Below, piece by piece: positions 53,201 through 64,000 of a DNA stretch of 64,000 bases. Position 1 is the first letter of the stretch; every line of letters starts with the position of its first letter. A program made the translations under genes and the position numbers. The notes below the pieces were generated by a model, which was not told the origin of the DNA, did no database searches, and saw nothing but the letters and a program-made list of their open reading frames with translations. This DNA is from Oryzias latipes (Eukaryota; Chordata; Actinopteri; Beloniformes; Adrianichthyidae). The DNA lies in the NCBI RefSeq assembly GCF_002234675.1, contig NC_019865.2, positions 1,771,958 through 1,835,957 of the forward strand. The letters are read 5' to 3'.

Positions 53201-53851
53201 CCACACACATTTGAGTTTTCTGTGACACTTTTTGGTTCATCATTCCTTCTCAAATGGACATGATGTCCATTTAAAAAACAAAAACAAACCTGCCTTCCGC
53301 ATCTCCTCCTGAGTACACATCCAAAATTATTGATAAGTCTTTGTGTTCTGATGAAGAAAAAAGGTTATTGCTATTACAAATTGTTCAAATGCAATGCATT
53401 GTGGTCTATATTTACCAGTCTAGTGACCCTTAGCTGAACGCTGGTTTTTAGCAGAGTCTTCTTGGAAATTTCCAGGATTTAGGAGCAGTCGATTCTGACA
53501 CCCGGAACTAAATGTGTCGGAATCTGGACTCGACCGGTGTTGAGTTGCATTAAAATAAAATTCACGAGACGTCGGTTTGCTGCTCTGACATTTCTTCAGA
53601 TTCGTGGCGTCTCCATAAGCCCAGACTCCTCCTTTTCCTTCATTCACAGTGTTTTCCAGCACCTGATCCAGGTGGATCCAGACACCTTCTGGTTTACCCT
53701 CAACGAGCTGCACTGCCCCTCCCCTTACACCCCCCCACACCCCGACCTTCATCCCATTCAGCTGAGCGGGATGGGCAGACCCAGAGACGAGTTCTCGGAC
53801 AACGTGCTGAAGCTCCTGACGGGCGAGTTCGGCCCGCCGGCCCTCAGTTAA
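44112..53851 (+). CDS. tti1: TELO2-interacting protein 1 (TTI1)
   Basis: An all-helical HEAT-repeat scaffold. In the TELO2-TTI1-TTI2 complex it supports folding and stability of PIKK kinases such as mTOR, ATM and ATR. Thirteen coding exons: 44112-44837, 45381-45718, 45801-46059, 46151-46328, 46424-46704, 47958-48344, 48424-48583, 48686-48856, 48943-49097, 49288-49428, 49623-49827, 52780-52867 and 53650-53851. Phases join exactly to 1096 aa (human about 1089). Conserved stretches by eye are [129 protein letters not shown] and [14 protein letters not shown] second Met at 44124 aligns better with the human N-terminus. The exon 9 acceptor (48942/48943) was chosen because it restores the frame. 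Exon 13 ends at TAA 53849-53851. Confidence 0.96.
44838..45380. other. tti1 intron 1 with repeat fragments
   Basis: It includes ggtaaatggcatttacttt and cattcacacacattcacaca (44890-44950), a common fish repeat motif, and at 45190-45245 a stretch whose reverse complement contains a box B-like caggttcaaacccc. No exon seen. Confidence 0.45.
46705..47957. other. tti1 intron 5
   Basis: No additional exon is needed: the flanking exons join in phase 0. Open frames such as the run-on of exon 5 to 46914 are intronic. Confidence 0.6.
50156..50219. repeat. (TA)n microsatellite
   Basis: About 32 uninterrupted ta dinucleotides after an A-run, in tti1 intron 11. Confidence 0.98.
50240..50312 (+). repeat. 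tRNA-like SINE head fragment
   Basis: The sequence gatgcagtggtagggcagt (box A-like) is followed about 30 nt later by aggttcaattcctgcc (box B-like, close to ggttcgantcc). No cloverleaf was established. The reverse complement of 36272-36315 matches its first half. Confidence 0.5.
51130..51480 (-). repeat. dispersed repeat family B, copy 4 (reverse)
   Basis: Read on the minus strand it shows the family order: gtttacagccccgctc, cagaatggggcggagc, ttgtggccccgcccag, caatacgatcttattcaaac, tctgctcctgatt, cctccatcgtcagaaaaatg and aacaccattttcaacgg. The left part is only weakly preserved. Confidence 0.65.
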
Positions 53852-54400
53852 CGGCGAGCAGCTCTCTGGAGAAGGTCAGCCGGTCTTCAGCGGAGAAGAT
53901 TCCAGTTTCCTGCGTCAAAACTTAAACGTGCATCTTCAACTTCTGGTATTTCTGCGTTTTTTCCATTTTTAAAATTCTTCACCAAAAAAACATCAGGTTA
54001 TTTGTGTAAAAACTGTAAGTAGAAACATTTAGATCTAAATGATTGTAGCTGCTTTCCTCTTGTTTTTTCAGGAAAGCGTGAAAACAATTTTCCAGTTTTT
54101 AAAGATTCCTATTTTCTCATTTTACATTAAAAAGAAGAGTTTGTGTTCTACCACTTATGTTTATGAACGTTTTCTTTTTTAAGCTGAACTTTTTTCAAGT
54201 TGTGGATCTCTTTTTTACATCTAGTCAGTACAGAAAAGTCATTTTGATTTAAAGATAAATCCGAATCTAAAGACGAATATGTCCTATTTTTTCCCTTTTA
54301 TTTATTTTTAACTTGTTTTTGGAGGTTTGGAAATCAAATAAATCAGGGCTTTAGTTTCCAGAGATTGGAATCATTGCAAAACCTCAATAAAAAATGTGAT
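53852..54400 (+). other. tti1 3' UTR and poly(A) signal
   Basis: Non-coding sequence after the stop codon. A canonical aataaa lies at 54386-54391, about 535 nt after the stop, followed by a T-rich and GT-containing stretch; an earlier aataaa occurs near 54336. Assignment of the true cleavage site is inference. Confidence 0.55.
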
Positions 54401-54853
54401 TTTTTTCATAATGCAGTAGTTGTTGTTAGTTCTCTACAGATTGTTAAGCTTATGTTTGTAATGCAGTGGATAAGAATTAATGTGGAGCATGGACAGATTT
54501 TATTAATTTTATGTTTTATTCCCAATTTGTTTTAAATGAATTTTATTTTTTTTGTATTTTTTTATAGTTGATTATACATGTTTTTTTACATTTTGTTTTT
54601 ATTTGTACCTATTTCAAAATATTTAAAAAATATATATTTTATTGTTTAAAATTTTATTATTTTTGTTTTATTTACTTTTTTGGAGCTTGAACTTGTTTTA
54701 TTTTTTATTTACTCTTTATTTTTATTTGGTCTTTCTTTCTTTTATTTATTTTTATTATGAATTTGAAAAAAATTTGAATCATTTAATCAATGTGTGTCTT
54801 TTGGAGGGTGAACAACAGAAACAATTTTTTTGTAAAAAAAATATGGTGATGGT

Positions 54854-54875
54854 GGGGGGGGGGGGGGGGGGGGGG
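54854..54875. repeat. G homopolymer, 22 nt
   Basis: Twenty-two consecutive G residues preceded by ggtgatggt. It is a likely G-quadruplex former and a likely length-error site in assembly. Confidence 0.95.
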
Positions 54876-55993
54876 TCCTAACCTGAGCAAATCCGTGTCA
54901 GGTGCAGCCGTCTGCACCTGAGGATGGATGACCCCTCCCTCAGGGGGAAGGTGGGGGCGCCCTGGAGGCAGAAGGTGGGCCACATCACAACAATGGACCC
55001 GGCCGTCTGTCATCATGTGAGCTTTAAGGAAGCAGAGCAGAGAGGGGGGGTTCTGTGTGTGGGTGGGTGGGGGCTCAGGATCACCTCATGTTTGCATTTA
55101 GCAGGGCTGGCTTAATGCTAGCCAGCGCTGCGACGCAGCTCTTTATCTCATCCTGTGCTGTTGCTATTCATCCTGCTGCCAGAGCCGACAAAAGCGCCAT
55201 TAGTCATCGGCGGCGGCGGGAGGGGGGGAGGCCGTGGCAGCAACCATTACACACAGTCAACCGCTTTACATTGTTTGTCCTTAATGCACACAGACAGGGC
55301 TGCAGGGCCGCTGCAGAGGAATCAACCTTTTCTGATGAGGGAGGAGAAAATTACCCAGCATCCATTTGGGTTTCGTATATAATTTATTTAGTTTTATACA
55401 TTTATCTCGTTGAAGGCATATACACTTTAGTGTGAGACCAAACATTCTTGAAGAAATGTACACCTTTCCATCTTTTCTTCCATCTCTTCCTCTCAAAACA
55501 TCAAATCAAAGCAACTTGGTGGAAAAAAAGGAAAGAAATACCACAGAGAACGAAATCCAACCTCCCAGAACACGAACGGGAGAACCGTGGTTCCTCTGGT
55601 TCCTGCTTGGACGTCCCAAACCGAAGGATGAGGCGACAGTTTGCACAAACAGCATTCATCTCTAACCTCTCCATGTGCTTTTTTAAGTTTGTTTTCACGT
55701 ATAATATCTTTAAAATGTCTCTTTTCGTCCTGGTGACTTTTACAGAAGAGGCTGCGGAACAAGCAGAGGATGCTGAAGAATTAGGAAAATGCAAAAGTAC
55801 AATGGCCTCTCCGAACGTCTCCAGTCACACACGCGTGTGCTGGCTGGGATGGCGTGTTGTCAGAAGGTGGTTTCCATGTAGAAATACTAAGATACATCAG
55901 AGGGAAAAGTCCCTCACTGAGCAGCTATGGAGTGCATTCATCTGTCTGTACAGCACTTGTGGAAAGCAATAGAGCAAAAGAAAACTGCTTTCA

Positions 55994-56014
55994 CCCCCCC
56001 CCCCCCCCCCCCCC
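55994..56014. repeat. C homopolymer followed by A run
   Basis: Twenty-one C residues directly followed by nine A residues. Confidence 0.95.
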
Positions 56015-56654
56015 AAAAAAAAAGAACTGGAGAGGTGACAAACATGTCTGTTAATCTGCTGAAAAAGTTTTAAGAAAATGACATTAACATGCACTAACAT
56101 ATTTTATACAGTCCTACTTACAGAGTGAGTTACAGATATTTGAGGCTTTTGAAGGACTTGATTGGACCGTTTGAACAGGAGGGCATCTCCGGGATTTTGT
56201 TTTTTGCAGCAGAATCAAATTTAGTTTAGTTTCAGAACCTGTGAGGCCAACAAAGAAGCCAAAAGCTGAAGCAGGAGGTGGCGAGGAGGACACGCGAACA
56301 CAGAATGCAGCCTGTGGCGTGTTTGGTTTGGCATTGGAAGCAAAGAGCGGCTCTGTCCTTAATGAGCGCTGCTGCGTTGGGACCTTGATGAATTCCTGCT
56401 GAAACAAAGCATCTTTTTTTTTTCCTTTGAGAGCCAAAGCAGGGAAGAACCGACCGCAGTTTAGACGTTTGCAGCTTTTGCACTGAATCTGTTTCTGAGG
56501 GATCTGACGACCAGGTTTTCGGGGCAGGAAGTAGGCAGTTTCAGTCAGAGTGTGAGTATCAAACAGTGTAAGGCAGTGGAGGAGGTATGAGCGTGGATGC
56601 ATTTACAGTATCAGGAGTGGAGCAGAGCACGGGTTTTACAGCAGGACCAAAGGT

Positions 56655-56660
56655 TTTATT
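56655..56660 (-). terminator. vstm2l poly(A) signal candidate
   Basis: tttatt on the plus strand, i.e. aataaa in the vstm2l sense, about 260 nt after the stop codon. Other signals further downstream are possible. Confidence 0.45.
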
Positions 56661-56918
56661 GAATATTTGGAGTCTGCTGAAGCTGCAGACCCACCCACGG
56701 GCTGCACCGCCCCCCTTCCCTTTAGTGGTGGGCCTGGCTTTACAGGCAGTGAGCAGGTCCGGTCAGACCTGTGCACAGCAAGAAAAGCCACGTCGGCCGC
56801 CCCACCCCCACCCCCCAGTCCTGCACCCTGATGGAGTCGTCCTGGTCATCTGAATGGATAGCTGGATTTATCTGCTGTTCTGGAGTCATGCGTGCCGTCA
56901 AACATCCCCGTCACTCGT

Positions 56919-62092
<5,174 letters not shown>

Positions 62093-62172
62093 AACTGACA
62101 GATAAATGAAGGTTTTGCTATCAGTTTTGCTTCTTTGTGAAATGTTTGTGCTGTTTTAGTTTGATGAGATAT

Positions 62173-62240
62173 TCAATTAAATTCAATTTTATTTCTAGAG
62201 CCCAAATTCACAACAGCAGTCGTCTCAATGGGCTTCGTAG
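62173..62240. repeat. teleost interspersed repeat, attttattt-gcccaa type
   Basis: It reads ttcaattttatttctagagc, then gtcgtctcaatgggcttcg, and matches the repeat at 19640 by eye. Confidence 0.6.
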
Positions 62241-62589
62241 CGGTAATTGATACAAACCCTCCTGCAGAGGAAACTTTGCCAAAACTTCAGACTCATCTTT
62301 TAAATCCTTTAGATGCATAAATTCTCAGTTTTCTTTCTAAAAAAACAGTTTTGACTAAATATTGGCAGAGCTCTAACGAAATAGACTGATTATAATCTAG
62401 AATGACAAACTGTCATCGGATGTGTAGGAATGAGTGAAAAAAGATTCAAAAGAAAGGATGGAAACACGCAGGCTTGAAAAAAATAAAATATCCTCAAATA
62501 ATCCCACTTAGTTTACTTCCTTTGGTTATAAACACAACCTGATGTTACTGCAGGTTTTGACTTGTATAGAAAATATTAAATTCTTTTTT

Positions 62590-64000
62590 TTTTAATACTC
62601 CTTGTCTTTTCTTTCTCTTTCGGCTTTTCCCATCAGGGGTCGCCACAGCGAATCATCCTTTTCCACCTCACTCTATCATGAACATCTTCTACCCTAACAT
62701 CAGCCAACTTCATGTCCTCTGTTAAGACATCCATGTATCTCCTCTTTGGCCGTCCTCTTGCCCTCCTGCCAGGCAGCTCCATCTCCAACATCCTTCTACC
62801 AATATATCCACTATCCCTCCTCTGAACATGTCCAAACCATCTCAGTCTGGCTTCTCTGACTTTGTCGCTAACACAGGCAACGTGAGCCGTCCCTCTGATG
62901 TACTCGTTCCTTATCCTGTCTAACCTGGTCACTCCTAAGGAGAACCTCAACATCTTCATCTCTGCTACCTCCATCTCAGCCTCTTGTCTCTGTCTCACTG
63001 CTACCGTCTCTAACCCATAGAGCAGAGCTGGTCTCACCACTGTCTTGTACACCTTTCCTTTGAGTCTTGCTGGCACTCTTCTGTCACACAACACTCCTGA
63101 CACTTTCCTCCAACCGCTCCAACCTGCCTGCACTCGCCTCTTCACCTCTTTTCCACAATCCCCATCACACTGAACTGTTGACCCCAAGTACTTAAACTCC
63201 TGCACCTTCTTCACCTCAGCCCCCTGTAACCTAACGCTTCTACCTTGATCCCTCTCGTTCAGACACATGTATTCTGTCTTACTACGACTGACCTTCATAC
63301 CTCTTCTTTCCAGAGCAAACCTCCACCTCTCTAGCTGTTCCTCCACCTGCTCTCTACTCTCACTGCAAATTACAATGTCATCCGCAAACATCATTGTCCA
63401 GGGAGATTCCTGTCTTACCTCGTCTGTCAGCCTGTCCATCAGCATAGCAAACAAAAAAGGACTCAAAGCTGATCCTTGGTGTAGTCCCACCTCCACCTTG
63501 AACTCCTCTGTCTGACCTACAGCACATCTCACCACCGTCATACTTCTCTCATACATGTCCTGAACTACTCTGACATACTTCTCTGCCACTCCAGACGACC
63601 TCATACAGTACCACAGCTCCTCCCTCGGCACCCTGTCATACGCCTTCTCTAAATCTACAAACACACAATGCAGCTCCTTCTGACCTTCTCTGTACTTTTC
63701 CATCAACATTCTCAAAGCAAAAATGGCATCAGTGGTGCTCTTACGGGGCATGAAACCATACTGCTGCTCACAGATCTCCACCTTCTTCCTAAGCCTGGCT
63801 TCCACTACTCTTTCCCACAGCTTCATTGTGTGGCTCATCAACTTTATTCCTCTATAGTTGCTGCAGTTCTGCGTGTCACCCTTGTTCTTAAAGATCGGGA
63901 CCAGAACGCTTCTCCTCCATTCCTCAGGCATCTTCTCACTCTCTAAAATCCTATTGACAACCTTGTTAGAAATTCCACTGCTGTCTCTCCTAGGCACTTC
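62590..64000 (-). mobile_element. RTE-like LINE, 3' portion, runs off the window
   Basis: A minus-strand open frame of over 450 codons (stop at 62633-62635) continues past the right edge. Reverse-transcriptase motifs in order: PIFKNKGD...NYRGI, YGFMPRKSTTDAIF, VFVDLEKAYDRVPRE, LHQGSALSPFLF, the catalytic MFADDIVI (FADD variant of YADD), and a downstream FKYLGSTV. The C-terminal part has LRWFGHVQRRD, RRARGRPKRRYMDV and ends RCGDP. The 3' UTR is very short, ending in a purine-rich tail with an A-run at about 62588-62597. The short tail and C-terminus suggest an RTE-clade element. The open frame lacks stops, so the insertion is probably young. It shares the strand of vstm2l and lies in its intron. 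Confidence 0.9.

Larger units (their letters stand above)
54401..56654. other. tti1-vstm2l intergenic region
   Basis: T-rich, then a 22-nt G run, an exon-like GC-rich patch (54898-55017), and a 21-nt C run at 55994-56014. The 174-codon plus-strand frame at 55448-55972 overlaps minus-strand frames and resembles no family I know. The region may include long 3' UTR of vstm2l. Confidence 0.4.

Noticed and set aside
55448-55972. 174-codon plus-strand frame
   Set aside because: Composition is uneven, no known domain, frames are open on the other strand too. Probably intergenic or antisense 3' UTR sequence.

Overview
The window is vertebrate nuclear DNA from a ray-finned (teleost) fish. Genes are split into GT-AG exons, intergenic DNA is AT-rich, and it is full of teleost-type interspersed repeats: small inverted-repeat transposons, hAT and PIF/Harbinger relics, tRNA-like SINEs and an RTE-like LINE. 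The encoded proteins are clearly orthologous to human genes of chromosome 20. No species can be fixed from the sequence; the repeats recall medaka-like fish, but that is only an impression.

Layout. 1-18.2 kb: gene-poor, repeats only. 18.27-29.53 kb (+): chrna4, a neuronal nicotinic acetylcholine receptor alpha-4 subunit, complete in six exons (630 aa). 29.5-39.8 kb: intergenic, repeat-rich. 39.77-42.57 kb (-): zgpat, a CCCH/G-patch transcriptional repressor, six coding exons (512 aa). 44.11-53.85 kb (+): tti1, the HEAT-repeat scaffold of the TELO2-TTI1-TTI2 complex, 13 coding exons (1096 aa). 53.9-56.9 kb: intergenic and 3' UTR sequence with long G and C homopolymers. 56.92-61.87 kb (-): the last three coding exons of vstm2l, a V-set immunoglobulin protein; its signal-peptide exon is not visible and should lie beyond the right edge. 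62.6 kb to the end (-): the 3' part of an RTE-like LINE with a long open reading frame, inside the vstm2l intron.

The four genes do not form a functional pathway. zgpat and tti1 are divergent (head to head, 1.5 kb between start codons). tti1 and vstm2l converge, as they do in human 20q11.23 from memory. chrna4 and zgpat are both at human 20q13.33, so this segment joins two blocks that are far apart on the human chromosome.

I did not find a convincing undescribed biological system. The most interesting unexplained material is repetitive: a five-copy TTAA-flanked MITE family carrying an expandable poly-C tract, a four-copy dispersed repeat I cannot name, a GTAC-rich foldback-like block, a Harbinger element retaining a frameshifted transposase first exon, and a perfect 19-bp hairpin. 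A histidine-rich tail in Vstm2l is the main protein-level novelty.
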